A stretch of DNA of 64,000 nucleotides. Origin: SHAN690 sp041391765 (GTDB taxonomy: Bacteria; Bacteroidota; Bacteroidia; Flavobacteriales_G; Salibacteraceae). The notes below the pieces were generated by a model that saw only the letters and a list, made by a program, of their open reading frames with translations, did not search any database and had not been told where the DNA came from. Positions 35,868 through 45,611 of this stretch are shown in pieces. The position numbers and the translations under genes were made by a program. Positions within the stretch are counted from its first letter, which is position 1; every line of letters starts with the position of its first letter. The stretch spans positions 92,704-156,703 of the forward strand of contig JAWKNJ010000016.1 of NCBI GenBank assembly GCA_041391765.1, in the 5' to 3' direction.

Positions 35868-37465
35868 TCCGCACTTGTTCGGGTTGCTCCACCGCGCTTC
35901 GAGGACTTTGCTGGCTTTGCATCCTCTTTTGGAGCCCGAACTACCGGAGTTTCATCAGGAGTCATAAGTTCAGACAAAGTTCTTGGCCTTTCTTTCGAGC
36001 GCCAGTTGAAGGCGTCTAGCTTCATTCCCCCGTTCGGCATATCATCCGATGGAGTGAGTTTAGCAGTTGGACGATCATAGAATGAGATTTTCTTGATTTG
36101 ACTGCTATCAATTCGGATGGTCATATTTGAACACTTGGTCTCATTGACGCCAATCAAAGAACCATCCTCTTCCTTTGGATAATAGATCGTTTGTCCATTG
36201 CCAAATACGTCCACTTTTGTGAGTTCAGATTCCACGAAGTAACCAATCATATTTCTGCCCTTGATTTGATTAAAGTAGGTGCTGTCGTCCCGAGCAATGA
36301 TGAATGCGTTTTTATCCATGTACATCTTATCCAAGTCTCCGTTTTTCATCGTTAGCTTGATTGAATCGGCTGTGATTTGATTTTCCTCCGACCATAGAAT
36401 CGGATCGCGATACATGAAAATCACGCTGTCTTTGGTCATGTACACTAACGAATCGCACTTGCCTTGCATGTCAGACTTTAGGAAGCGCGTGTGGTGATAG
36501 GTTTTGATGACTCTTTCATGTGTGCATGAATCAACAAATGAATAGAGTGTATCGGCTACGAGGTAAAATGTGTCACCGCTCATATCCTGTTTCATCATCA
36601 TGTTTTTGGTCACCATGCTGATGCTATCGGCTTCATAATAGATCGCATAGTCACCGTTAACTTCAAATTTCTCGCTGGTATCAATCAACACCACATTGCA
36701 TTTCGAAATCCCGATTTGCTTCTTTTGGTCGTAGTCGATAGTGTCGCCAATCAGAATCTGTTCACCGCTGAGAATCTTTGCATTTCGGATGAAGTTGGCA
36801 CGGTCAGCTAGTTGATCAAACCATCCGTATTCGCAAAAGATGTCACGATCTTCAAATTCAATGTGAGTTGGTCCATAGAACCATGTCTTCTCCCGATCAG
36901 TAGAGTAGTGCATTGTGTCCGTATAGATCGTGTAATCGGGATGCTTCATGACCACTTTGTCCTTAAAGTGGAACAGCTTAGCCTCGCTGTAGTAGTAGCC
37001 TCGCTTGCTCACTAGGTGAGTCTTTTCCTTTTTGCTGTCAATCTCACCACCGTTGTAGTAGATTCCGACCCCAGTTTCTCGATTGTAATCGAGGTAGTTT
37101 GTTTTGAGAATAGACGACCTGTTGTCGATGATCACATTACCTCGGAAATGAGCTATTTTGGTGTTGCCGTTATAGCGCAGTGAATCTCCTTTCAAGGTCA
37201 GTGAGTCGCTTTCTACAATGCGTACGTGACCTGTCGCCTTCATGCTGTTGTTATCGAACAACAGCGCGCTGTCGCAAAACATTAACGCATCCTGATGTTT
37301 CAGGCGCACGTTGCCCTTCAGTTTGTTCGCTCCTTTTGGTGTGTATTTGTCAACGGTGAATTTATCCGCGTGCAATAGCTCAATCTCTTCCTGTTTCTCC
37401 TGTGCTTGGCTAAGAAAAGAACAGATAACAAAGAGCGAAAGGAAAAATCCACGCGTATGGCGCAT
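35864..37465 (-). CDS. OstA-like LPS export protein
   Basis: A 533-residue exported protein with a signal peptide (RGFFLSLFVICSFLSQAQ). Residues ~25-200 form an OstA/LptA-like beta-jellyroll, with the recurring pattern of strands seen in RLKHQDALMFCDSALL and LTLKGDSLRYNGN. The C-terminus is low in structure and ends in basic residues. Together with LptD at 28269 it points to LPS transport across the periplasm. It ends 4 bases inside the convergent hypothetical gene. Confidence 0.85.
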   Translation of the reverse strand: MRHTRGFFLSLFVICSFLSQAQEKQEEIELLHADKFTVDKYTPKGANKLKGNVRLKHQDALMFCDSALLFDNNSMKATGHVRIVESDSLTLKGDSLRYNGNTKIAHFRGNVIIDNRSSILKTNYLDYNRETGVGIYYNGGEIDSKKEKTHLVSKRGYYYSEAKLFHFKDKVVMKHPDYTIYTDTMHYSTDREKTWFYGPTHIEFEDRDIFCEYGWFDQLADRANFIRNAKILSGEQILIGDTIDYDQKKQIGISKCNVVLIDTSEKFEVNGDYAIYYEADSISMVTKNMMMKQDMSGDTFYLVADTLYSFVDSCTHERVIKTYHHTRFLKSDMQGKCDSLVYMTKDSVIFMYRDPILWSEENQITADSIKLTMKNGDLDKMYMDKNAFIIARDDSTYFNQIKGRNMIGYFVESELTKVDVFGNGQTIYYPKEEDGSLIGVNETKCSNMTIRIDSSQIKKISFYDRPTAKLTPSDDMPNGGMKLDAFNWRSKERPRTLSELMTPDETPVVRAPKEDAKPAKSSKRGGATRTSAD

Positions 37466-37466
37466 G

Positions 37467-38741
37467 CTATGCGATTTGAAGATCGCGAACCAATGTTTGA
37501 GTCCTGTCAGGACCTAGTGATACAATCGAAATCGGGCATCCGGTTTCACGCTCAATAAACCCGATGTAGTCGTTGAGCGCTTCCGGAAGCGGTTGGTTCG
37601 CCTTTAATTCACATTTCCATCCCGGTTTTGAAATAAATCGTGTATTGATTCGCTCATCAGCGTGATCAAAAGGAAGTTCGGTGGTAGACTTTCCTTCCAA
37701 TTCGTATTCTGTGCAGACCTTGATGTTCTCAAACTCATTCAATACATCCGCCTTGGTCATGATTAGTTTGGTGACTCCGTTCAACATCACAGCATAGTTC
37801 AAAGCCACCATGTCCAACCAACCGCATCTGCGTGGTCTGCCTGTGGTGGCGCCATATTCGTGACCGATGTCTCTGAGTCGTTGACCTACTTCGTTTTCTA
37901 ATTCAGTAGGGAAGGGGCCACTTCCAACTCTGGTGCAATAAGCCTTGAATATTCCATACACCTCACCAATTTTATTTGGGGCGATGCCAAGTCCTGTGCA
38001 TGCTCCAGCGCAAATAGTATTGGATGATGTGACGAATGGATATGAACCAAATTCAATGTCTAACAAAGAACCTTGCGCTCCTTCTGCCAGGATGCGCTTT
38101 CCATCCTTCAATGCGTTGTTGATGTAGTATTCTGTATTGGCAAATGGAATGCCTTTCATGAACTCGGCAGCCTCCATCCAAGTCTTCTCCATTTCATCCA
38201 GGCCCTCAACGGTGTAGTTTAGACGCTCCAGCATGTGTAGGTGCTTCTCCTTCAGTGAATTGTACTTTTCCCTGAAGTGTGGCGATTCCAAGTCTCCCAC
38301 TCTCAAGCCGTTTCGGCCTGTTTTGTCCATGTAAGTTGGTCCAATACCTTTCAATGTAGAGCCTATCTTGTCCTTTCCTTTTGCTGCTTCCGAGGCCGCA
38401 TCTAGCAATCGATGTGTTGGCAGAATTAAATGCGCCTTGCTGGAAATGATCAAGCGTTCTTTGTAAGGAACCTCTTGCGCAATAAGGTTGTCGATCTCTT
38501 TTCTAAAAATTACGGGATCAATCACGACTCCATTTCCAATCACATTCATTTTTCCTTCGTGGAAAATCCCTGATGGAATGGTGTGAAGCACGAATTTCTT
38601 GCCGTCAAACTCCAATGTATGCCCGGCATTCGGACCACCTTGGAATCGGGCGATGATGTCATAATTCGGAGTCAAAACATCGACAATCTTGCCTTTGCCT
38701 TCATCTCCCCATTGCATGCCCAATAAAACATCTACTTGCAT
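37467..38741 (-). CDS. purA: adenylosuccinate synthase
   Basis: Joins IMP and aspartate with GTP in the first step towards AMP. The 424-residue enzyme begins with MQVDVLLGMQWGDEGKGKIVD, in which WGDEGKGK is the family's P-loop. NAGHT, GPTYMDKTGR and AEGAQGSLLDIEFGSYPFVT-type motifs follow. It stands 1 base upstream of the OstA-like gene on the same strand and may be co-transcribed with the fur-like gene. Confidence 0.96.
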   Translation of the reverse strand: MQVDVLLGMQWGDEGKGKIVDVLTPNYDIIARFQGGPNAGHTLEFDGKKFVLHTIPSGIFHEGKMNVIGNGVVIDPVIFRKEIDNLIAQEVPYKERLIISSKAHLILPTHRLLDAASEAAKGKDKIGSTLKGIGPTYMDKTGRNGLRVGDLESPHFREKYNSLKEKHLHMLERLNYTVEGLDEMEKTWMEAAEFMKGIPFANTEYYINNALKDGKRILAEGAQGSLLDIEFGSYPFVTSSNTICAGACTGLGIAPNKIGEVYGIFKAYCTRVGSGPFPTELENEVGQRLRDIGHEYGATTGRPRRCGWLDMVALNYAVMLNGVTKLIMTKADVLNEFENIKVCTEYELEGKSTTELPFDHADERINTRFISKPGWKCELKANQPLPEALNDYIGFIERETGCPISIVSLGPDRTQTLVRDLQIA

Positions 38742-38765
38742 ATCGATAACTATGTTGTTGCTGAA

Positions 38766-39215
38766 CTATTCGACCGCGTCCGTTTCCTTGACCGCATAAA
38801 AGTTCAGCGAATGGTGTAATATTTTGATTCCCAATGTATCCTCCAATGACTTCTTGATGAGTTGAAGTCGAGGGTCGCAAAACTCCTTCACCTCGCCACT
38901 GTCAGTGAAAATGATGTGATCATGCTGTCGGTTTGCGAAGCTCTTTTCAAACTGTGCTTGCGCCTTTCCAAACTGGTGTTTGCGAATGAGATTGCAAGCG
39001 AGAAGTAATTCAATGGTGTTGTACAGCGTAGCTCGGCTGACGCGGTATTTTTTGTTTTTCATTTGGACGTACAACGATTCTACATCGAAGTGTCCGGTGG
39101 AGGTATAGATCTCATCCAGAATGGCAAACCGTTCGGGTGTTTTGCGATGTCCGTGTTCTTCGAGATAACTCTTAAACACGCTTCGCACCTGAAGCTTGAG
39201 ATCTGTGTTTTTCAT
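38766..39215 (-). CDS. Fur-family transcriptional regulator
   Basis: A metal- or peroxide-responsive repressor. Start chosen at the ATG at 39215 (149 residues); an open frame reaches 39260 but a promoter box lies in between. The winged helix occupies ~20-90 (TPERFAILDEIY, SRATLYNTIELL). RQHDHIIF gives the metal-site histidines. The C-xx-C zinc sites seen in many Fur proteins are missing; only one cysteine follows (EFCDPR). Whether it is Fur, PerR or Zur is not decided. Confidence 0.88.
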   Translation of the reverse strand: MKNTDLKLQVRSVFKSYLEEHGHRKTPERFAILDEIYTSTGHFDVESLYVQMKNKKYRVSRATLYNTIELLLACNLIRKHQFGKAQAQFEKSFANRQHDHIIFTDSGEVKEFCDPRLQLIKKSLEDTLGIKILHHSLNFYAVKETDAVE

Positions 39216-39223
39216 TGAAGGCG

Positions 39224-39231
39224 CAAAAGTA
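39224..39231 (-). promoter_or_regulatory. -7 promoter box of the fur-like gene
   Basis: TACTTTTG on the minus strand, a perfect match, only 8 bases before the ATG at 39215. This implies a very short leader and supports the shorter gene start. Confidence 0.5.
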
Positions 39232-41460
39232 TCAATTCGGGTTGGTAAGCGAAGGCTCAATCATATCTCCTTTCATCCGACTGACCGTGCTCACACCGCT
39301 GATGTTTCGAAGTTTTCGCATGAGTTCCGTCAGATGCGTAGTGTCGTTCACATATACCATGATTGTTCCCTCGAAAATACCATCGTCAGTATCAAATGAA
39401 ATGCTGCGCATATTCACGTGATACTCGCTCGAAATCACTTTGGTAACATCGTTCACCAATCCAACCTGATCAATGCCGCTGATCTTGATTCCTGCCAAGA
39501 ATGCCAGACTTTCTTGATTCGTCCATTTGGCTTTGATGATACGGTAATCTTGCTCGGACATTAAGCGAATCGCATTGGGACAATTCTCGCGGTGAATCTT
39601 GATTCCATCCTGTGCCGTGAGGAATCCAAATACATTGTCTCCCGGAATGGGGTTGCAACATGGCGCCAACTTGTAGTCGAAATGATCCATGTTTTCGCCT
39701 ATGACGATGTCTGAAGTCTTTTCAAATTTGCGAACGATGTCGGTTATTCCTTGACGCTTCTTCTTACCTGTACGCCTGTATTTTAACTCGCCTCCTTCTT
39801 TTTTCAGGGTGGCCAACTTGTTCAAGTTGATATGTTCCGTTGCAATCTTGAAATAAAGCTCTAGCGGAGTGGGTTGCTTGTAATAGGTCTGAATGCGCTT
39901 AATATTCTCTTCATTGAAATTGATTTTGAGGTGACGGAGTTTACGTTCTAAGATTTCTTTGCCATCTTCAGAAATGCGCTTCTTGGTTTCTTTTAGAGCA
40001 CTCTTGATATTCGACTTTGCTTTGGCGGTGACCACAAATCGAAGCCAATCCTCCTTTGGAATTTGCTTGTCAGAAGTTAAAACTTCCACCTGATCACCAC
40101 TTTTTAATTTGGTACTCAGCGGAACGAGCTTGTGGTTCACTTTAGCGCCAATGCATTTTACACCAATGGCGGTGTGAATTTCAAATGCAAAATCCAAAGC
40201 AGTGGAGCCAGTTGGAAGGTTTTTAAGTTCTCCTTTAGGCGTGAAAACAAAGATCTCGTCAGAGAACAGGTTGAGTTTAAAGTCGTCTATGAAATCCAAC
40301 GCGCTTGGATCTGGATTTTCAAGCGTCTCACGAATTCTGGTAATCCATTCATCGAGCGCATTTTCACTTGCAGACTCCTTATATTTCCAATGTGCGGCAT
40401 AGCCCATTTCTGCTATGTCATCCATTCTTCGAGTTCGGATTTGAACTTCCACCCATTTGCCCGTTGGACTCATTACGGTTGTATGTAATGACTCATAACC
40501 GTTGCTTTTGGGGGTGCTGATCCAGTCGCGGAGGCGGTCAGGATTTGGTTTGTAGTAGTCAGTTACAATACTGTAGGCCTGCCAGCAGTCGCTTTTTTCT
40601 GTTTCAGGCCTTGAATCAATGATGATTCTAATAGCAAAGACATCATAAACCTCCTCGAATGGAATATTCTTGTTGACCATCTTGTTGTAGATGGAATAGA
40701 CTGACTTGGTTCTGGTCTTCACTTCAAATGTTAATCCCAATTCTTCCAGTCCGCGCTTTATTGGAACAGTAAACCGATTGATGAATCGGGTGCGCACCGC
40801 TTTACTTTTTTCGAGGGACTGTTCAATGCTCTGGTAAACCTCAGGTTCTTTGTACTTCAGACACAGATCCTCGAACTCGGATTTCAGATTGTAAAGTCCA
40901 AGGCGGTGGGCGAGGGGGGCATATAAGTAAAGTGTTTCCGATGCAATTTTCTGCTGCTTCTCATGGCGCATCGAGTCCAATGTTCGCATGTTGTGTAACC
41001 TGTCTGCCAGCTTGATCAGAATGACTCGAACGTCATCGCTGAGGGTTAGCAGCATTTTTCGGAAATTCTCAGCCTGCAACGAAACATCTTCACCGAAGTG
41101 GGCTCCGGTTATTTTAGTCAGCCCATCAACAATACGCCTGACTTTGTTGCCAAACATGCTCTCGATGTCATCGAGATTGATTTCCGTGTCTTCTACAACA
41201 TCGTGGAGTAAAGCGCAAACAATCGAAGTGGTGCCAAGGCCAATTTCTTCGGAAACAATGCGAGCAACGGCAATGGGATGAAATATGTAAGCTTCCCCTG
41301 ATTTTCTTCGCGTATCCTTGTGCGCGTCCACGGCCAAGTCAAACGCTTTGCGGATCATTAATTTGTCCGCATCGCTGATTTCCCTTCTCGTGTTCTTGAG
41401 AATCGCGCGGTATTCGCGCAACATGGCTTTTCGCTCTGCTACTAATTCCTCCTCTGTCAT
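39232..41460 (-). CDS. rel: bifunctional (p)ppGpp synthetase/hydrolase (Rel/SpoT)
   Basis: A 742-residue stringent-response enzyme. Domains in order: HD hydrolase (~45-200; ALLHDVVEDTE, KLADRLHNMRTL), synthetase (~245-370; DRLRDWISTPKSNGYESLH), TGS (~400-465; VFTPKGELKNLPTGSTALDF), a helical/zinc-finger region (CCNPIPGD near 630) and a C-terminal ACT domain (~665-740). Both active sites look complete, so it should both make and degrade the alarmone. Confidence 0.95.
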   Translation of the reverse strand: MTEEELVAERKAMLREYRAILKNTRREISDADKLMIRKAFDLAVDAHKDTRRKSGEAYIFHPIAVARIVSEEIGLGTTSIVCALLHDVVEDTEINLDDIESMFGNKVRRIVDGLTKITGAHFGEDVSLQAENFRKMLLTLSDDVRVILIKLADRLHNMRTLDSMRHEKQQKIASETLYLYAPLAHRLGLYNLKSEFEDLCLKYKEPEVYQSIEQSLEKSKAVRTRFINRFTVPIKRGLEELGLTFEVKTRTKSVYSIYNKMVNKNIPFEEVYDVFAIRIIIDSRPETEKSDCWQAYSIVTDYYKPNPDRLRDWISTPKSNGYESLHTTVMSPTGKWVEVQIRTRRMDDIAEMGYAAHWKYKESASENALDEWITRIRETLENPDPSALDFIDDFKLNLFSDEIFVFTPKGELKNLPTGSTALDFAFEIHTAIGVKCIGAKVNHKLVPLSTKLKSGDQVEVLTSDKQIPKEDWLRFVVTAKAKSNIKSALKETKKRISEDGKEILERKLRHLKINFNEENIKRIQTYYKQPTPLELYFKIATEHINLNKLATLKKEGGELKYRRTGKKKRQGITDIVRKFEKTSDIVIGENMDHFDYKLAPCCNPIPGDNVFGFLTAQDGIKIHRENCPNAIRLMSEQDYRIIKAKWTNQESLAFLAGIKISGIDQVGLVNDVTKVISSEYHVNMRSISFDTDDGIFEGTIMVYVNDTTHLTELMRKLRNISGVSTVSRMKGDMIEPSLTNPN

Positions 41461-41517
41461 GCTTTGACTAAGGTAAGAAGGCGGTGATGAATTGTTAAAC
41501 TGTGGAATGAAAAAAAC

Positions 41518-42792
41518 TTAAATGGCCGGCAAGACTTTGGAAGAAACTTCTCCAAAGCCCACACGAACGCCCTCTTTTTCACAAAAAGCCCGCATGACTA
41601 CCGTGTCTCCGTCCTGGATGAACTTGCGTTCAGAACCATCGTTCATTTTCACAGGCTTGGTGCCACGCCATGATATTTCAAGCATTGAGCCATAGGAAGT
41701 TGGTTCAGGTCCACTTATGGTACCAGAAGCCATCATATCACCTACCCTTATTGGACATCCGTTAATGGTGTGATGGGCCAATTGCTGAGCCATGTTCCAA
41801 TACATGTATCTGTAGTTAGAATGAGAGACCATCGTTTCGCCTTTACCATCGGGCTGAATGAACACTTGCAAATCGATGTCAATGTTCTTGTTGCCGCTAT
41901 ATTCCAAGTACGGGAAAACCTTTGGTTCTTGCTTCGCACCCGGAACTTTGAACGCTTGCAGAGCATCAAGCGTTACCACCCAAGGTGAAATGGACGAAGC
42001 GAAATTCTTAGCCAAGAATGGTCCTAGTGGCACATATTCCCATGTCTGAATATCGCGAGCACTCCAGTCATTGAATATGACCATGCCGTAAATGAAATCC
42101 TCTGCCTCAGCGGTGGAGATGGATTCTCCCATAGGCTTTCCGTCAAAGGTGATGAAGGCCATTTCTAGTTCAAAGTCTAGTAGTTTGCAAGGACCAAATA
42201 CTGGTTGCTCAGCATCGGCAGGTTTCATTTGTCCTTTTGGTCGATGGATTGAAGTTCCGCTCAATACGATCGATGAAGAACGACCATGATAACCCACGGG
42301 AATGTGCTTCCAGTTTGGAAGTAGAGCATTGTTCGGGTCACGGAACATGGTACCCACATTTCGCGCATGATCTTCACTGGAATAAAAGTCGGTATAATCA
42401 CCAACTTGAACAGGCATGTGCATGGTCGCTTGATTCGCGGGAATCAAGAAAAGATCTCTTTTGGTGCTGAGTTTTAGTTCGTCACATTCATTAGAAAGCA
42501 AAAAGCTGATTCGTTCTCGAAGTTCTGTGTTTTTATTTTTTCCCAGTGACATCAGGGGGTTTAGGAATTCTGCCTCAAAATATTCTCGAGCGTATGACTC
42601 AAGGTCAAGGAAATTAAGGTCAAATAACACAGCCAGATCGAGCACATACTCTCCAATAGCAACACCAACTCTCTTCGGATTCTTGTTGTAAGTGAAGATT
42701 CCGAAAGGCAGGTTTTGAATGGAGAAGTCGGAGTTGGCCGGAATATCCAACCATGACTTTCTGTTTGGGTCGTTTGATTTTAGTTTGGTCAT
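41518..42792 (-). CDS. fahA: fumarylacetoacetase
   Basis: Performs the last step of tyrosine degradation, splitting fumarylacetoacetate to fumarate and acetoacetate. The 424-residue length and motifs match the eukaryote-like FAH family: DYTDFYSSEDHARNVG (catalytic histidine), PVGYHGRSSSIV, DFELEMAF, and DWSARDIQTWEYVPLGPF. The gene is followed on the same strand by rel after 57 bases and preceded by glyA after 7 bases. Confidence 0.95.
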   Translation of the reverse strand: MTKLKSNDPNRKSWLDIPANSDFSIQNLPFGIFTYNKNPKRVGVAIGEYVLDLAVLFDLNFLDLESYAREYFEAEFLNPLMSLGKNKNTELRERISFLLSNECDELKLSTKRDLFLIPANQATMHMPVQVGDYTDFYSSEDHARNVGTMFRDPNNALLPNWKHIPVGYHGRSSSIVLSGTSIHRPKGQMKPADAEQPVFGPCKLLDFELEMAFITFDGKPMGESISTAEAEDFIYGMVIFNDWSARDIQTWEYVPLGPFLAKNFASSISPWVVTLDALQAFKVPGAKQEPKVFPYLEYSGNKNIDIDLQVFIQPDGKGETMVSHSNYRYMYWNMAQQLAHHTINGCPIRVGDMMASGTISGPEPTSYGSMLEISWRGTKPVKMNDGSERKFIQDGDTVVMRAFCEKEGVRVGFGEVSSKVLPAI

Positions 42793-42799
42793 GTTGTCA

Positions 42800-44074
42800 T
42801 TAGCTTGCGAATAATGGCAAGTCTTTCATTTCTGCGTTTACTTCTTTTCTAACTTTTTCAATTATCGTTTCGTCACCCTTGCTGGCGATCACTCGGTCAA
42901 TCAAATTCACAATCCAGTTGATTTGATCAACACCTACACCTCTGGTTGTGATAGCGGCAGTCCCGAGGCGAATTCCAGAAGTCACAAATGGTGATTTGTC
43001 GTCAAATGGAACCATGTTCTTGTTCACGGTGATATCAGAGGCTACTAATGCAGCTTCAGCTGCCTTGCCTGTGATGTCTTTGTTTCGAAGGTCAATCAAC
43101 ATCAGGTGATTATCCGTTCCACCTGAAATAACCTTGTAGCCTTTATCAACCAGTGCATCAGCCATGGCTTTTGCATTGTTAATTACCCTAACGCAATAGT
43201 CCATATAAGAATCGGTTAACGCTTCACCAAACGCCACAGCTTTAGCTGCGATAACATGTTCGAGTGGTCCGCCCTGCGTTCCCGGGAAAACACCACTGTC
43301 CAAAATGGCGCTCATCATTCGAGGCTCGCCTTTTGGAGTTTTCAACCCCCAAGGGTTCTCGAAATCCTCACCCATCATGATCATTCCTCCTCGAGGTCCG
43401 CGCAATGTTTTATGCGTTGTAGTGGTCACAATGTGACAGTGGGGCATGGGGTCGTTTAAGATTCCCTTTGCTATTAAACCAGAGGGGTGTGAAACGTCCG
43501 CTAATAGAAGAGCACCAACCTTGTCAGCGATCTCGCGAAGCCGTTCGTAGTCCCAGTCGCGACTATATGCAGATGCACCGCAGATGATCAGTTTCGGTTT
43601 CGTGTCTTTAGCCTTCACTTCAACCTTGTCCCAATCGATGGTTCCGGTATCTGGCTCAACACCGTAAAAATGACTTTGGTAAAGCTTTCCACTGAAATTC
43701 ACCGGACTTCCGTGTGTCAGGTGGCCTCCGTGGCTAAGGTCAAATCCTAAAATCGAATCACCCGGTTGTAAACAGGCTAGCATAACCGCGGCATTTGCTT
43801 GTGCACCGCTGTGAGGTTGTACGTTCGCCCACTCCGCATCAAAAAGGTCGCAAGCTCGGTCGATTGCGAGTTGTTCTGTTTGATCAACGAATTGGCATCC
43901 GCCATAGTATCGCTTTCCAGGATAACCTTCAGCGTATTTATTGGTCATCACCGATCCCATGGCTTCCATGACCTGATTGCTCACAAAGTTTTCAGAGGCA
44001 ATCAACTCAATGCCATGTTCTTGTCTCTGTTTCTCTTGGTTTATGATGTCAAATACCTCTGTGTCGCGGGTCAT
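42800..44074 (-). CDS. glyA: serine hydroxymethyltransferase
   Basis: PLP enzyme that makes glycine and methylene-THF from serine. I use the ATG at 44074 (424 residues, starting MTRDTEVFDIINQEK) because the TAnnTTTG box lies within the upstream 12-codon extension to 44110. IELIASENF, GGQANAA-type (here SGAQANAAVM), and VTTTTHKTLRGPRGG, whose lysine binds PLP, are all present. Fumarylacetoacetase follows directly. Confidence 0.96.
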   Translation of the reverse strand: MTRDTEVFDIINQEKQRQEHGIELIASENFVSNQVMEAMGSVMTNKYAEGYPGKRYYGGCQFVDQTEQLAIDRACDLFDAEWANVQPHSGAQANAAVMLACLQPGDSILGFDLSHGGHLTHGSPVNFSGKLYQSHFYGVEPDTGTIDWDKVEVKAKDTKPKLIICGASAYSRDWDYERLREIADKVGALLLADVSHPSGLIAKGILNDPMPHCHIVTTTTHKTLRGPRGGMIMMGEDFENPWGLKTPKGEPRMMSAILDSGVFPGTQGGPLEHVIAAKAVAFGEALTDSYMDYCVRVINNAKAMADALVDKGYKVISGGTDNHLMLIDLRNKDITGKAAEAALVASDITVNKNMVPFDDKSPFVTSGIRLGTAAITTRGVGVDQINWIVNLIDRVIASKGDETIIEKVRKEVNAEMKDLPLFAS

Positions 44075-44097
44075 AAAGTGTAATTTTATCGGGTTCG

Positions 44098-44105
44098 CAA
44101 ATGTA
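44098..44105 (-). promoter_or_regulatory. -7 promoter box of glyA
   Basis: TACATTTG on the minus strand, a perfect TAnnTTTG match, 23 bases before the glyA ATG. It lies next to the start of the divergent gene at 44110. Confidence 0.5.
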
Positions 44106-44109
44106 GTCA

Positions 44110-44694
44110 ATGGGCTCTCAACAAAACTTTAATTCCAAACTCCCTAGTTGGCTGACATTGGTCATTGCCGGATTGTTTGTAGGACACTTTGCTATTCTGA
44201 CACTTTATCATTTCAGCTTTGAAATCTTACCAAGGAAATATGGCTATTTCCCAGCTTTCTATGTAAAGCCATGGTTTGGGCAGAATTTTATGGTGTTTGC
44301 TCCTGAACCCATGAATGTCCGCTGCGTGTTCTTATATCGCTTGCATGAGCCGTCTGGATGGACACGTTGGAAATATCCTATTTATCCTCACTTGCAAAAC
44401 CAATGGAAATACCGCTTTCATCCTTCTGTGAAGATGGCGGATCAATTGGAACGAATGGCGCTTAATTTTTTAGAGACTGAGCGGTATTTCGTATCCCAAG
44501 AGTTGGATTCAAAGCCTCGATGGTTAAGCACTCCGACAATGAAATCAGCACAGGCGTTTATCCGATTGACGAATGATGTGAGTTCTGTTGATTCGTTTCA
44601 GGTGGTCATTTACCTGGGAATGAAAGAGGTTGTGGGAAATCAGATTACAGTGACTGACTCGATGATTGTCATACCAAAATATGCTTGGGAATGA
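44110..44694 (+). CDS. single-helix membrane protein of unknown function, partner of an HTTM-like protein
   Basis: A 194-residue protein with one N-terminal helix (LTLVIAGLFVGHFAILTLYHF) and an extracytoplasmic domain rich in aromatic residues (PAFYVKPWFGQNFMVFAPEP, then YPIYPHLQNQWKYRF). Its stop overlaps the start of the next gene (ATGA), so the two are a translationally coupled pair. I recall this pairing with HTTM proteins in other bacteria, but no activity is known. Confidence 0.65.
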   Translation: MGSQQNFNSKLPSWLTLVIAGLFVGHFAILTLYHFSFEILPRKYGYFPAFYVKPWFGQNFMVFAPEPMNVRCVFLYRLHEPSGWTRWKYPIYPHLQNQWKYRFHPSVKMADQLERMALNFLETERYFVSQELDSKPRWLSTPTMKSAQAFIRLTNDVSSVDSFQVVIYLGMKEVVGNQITVTDSMIVIPKYAWE

Positions 44695-45611
44695 TCAAAA
44701 AGCTGCTTTTAATACTTGAAAATTGGCAGTTGCACCTTCCGACTAATGAGGTTTCAAAACTGTTTAATCGTACGCTTAGTCTATTGACATTTTTGCTTCT
44801 CATTCAAATGATTGGAATTGCCGATTCAACTTGGGGAGTTGATCACTTTGTCATCCTGCATAAAGCTGCTAATTGGTTTGAGGCTCCTGCATTGATGATG
44901 AGTTTTCCATTTTGGCGCGAGAATTATTGGCTGTTCTTTTATGGCACATTGTTTTTGTCGCTTTTAGGAATCGTTGGATTTACATCAGTTTGGACAAGAG
45001 CCATGCTTTGGTTTCTGTTCTTGAATTTAAGTCACGGAAACCCGGAAATTGCAAATGCTGGGTGGGCAATTTTAAAGCAATGTTTATTCTTTTCCATCTT
45101 TCTGTTTGAAGTTCCTAGCAGCGCAAGGAGCAGAATAGATTCTTTAAAAAGATTGGTGCATAACCTTTCCTATTACGGAATATGGTTTCAGATTGGACTG
45201 CTATATCTGGTAGCCGGATCAAACAAACTCCTGGGTAATCAATGGATTGATGGAAATGCTATGGCGCTGGTGCTTTCGATTGAAGAATACAGCCTACCAA
45301 TCATATTCAAAAGTATTGAGCATAATTCTTGGTGGCTAAAGCTCGTTACTTGGATAACACTTGGTTATCAACTCTCGTTCATGCCCTTGATTTGGTTCAG
45401 GCGATTACACTGGATACTCATTCCGGTTGGTTTGATGTTTCACCTTGGGGTCATTTTCTTACTCGGAATCACTGACTTTGGAATTGTGATGATTGGTCTT
45501 TATGTGATCTTTCTGTCCAATCCAGGGGCTCGGAAGATCAATCAAATATTGATTTTTTGCCCTTTTAAGAGCATGGCTGGAATCAACAACATGAGCGGAA
45601 ATGGAGATTGA
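44691..45611 (+). CDS. HTTM-like polytopic membrane protein
   Basis: A 306-residue protein (ATG at 44691; the TTG two codons earlier is less likely) with about seven membrane helices. GIWFQIGLLYLVAGSNKLLG with a following W.DG is characteristic of the HTTM domain shared with vitamin K-dependent gamma-carboxylase. The carboxylase active lysine region is not obvious, so only the fold is suggested. The 3' end overlaps the convergent exosortase-associated gene by 70 bases. Confidence 0.7.
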   Translation: MIKKLLLILENWQLHLPTNEVSKLFNRTLSLLTFLLLIQMIGIADSTWGVDHFVILHKAANWFEAPALMMSFPFWRENYWLFFYGTLFLSLLGIVGFTSVWTRAMLWFLFLNLSHGNPEIANAGWAILKQCLFFSIFLFEVPSSARSRIDSLKRLVHNLSYYGIWFQIGLLYLVAGSNKLLGNQWIDGNAMALVLSIEEYSLPIIFKSIEHNSWWLKLVTWITLGYQLSFMPLIWFRRLHWILIPVGLMFHLGVIFLLGITDFGIVMIGLYVIFLSNPGARKINQILIFCPFKSMAGINNMSGNGD

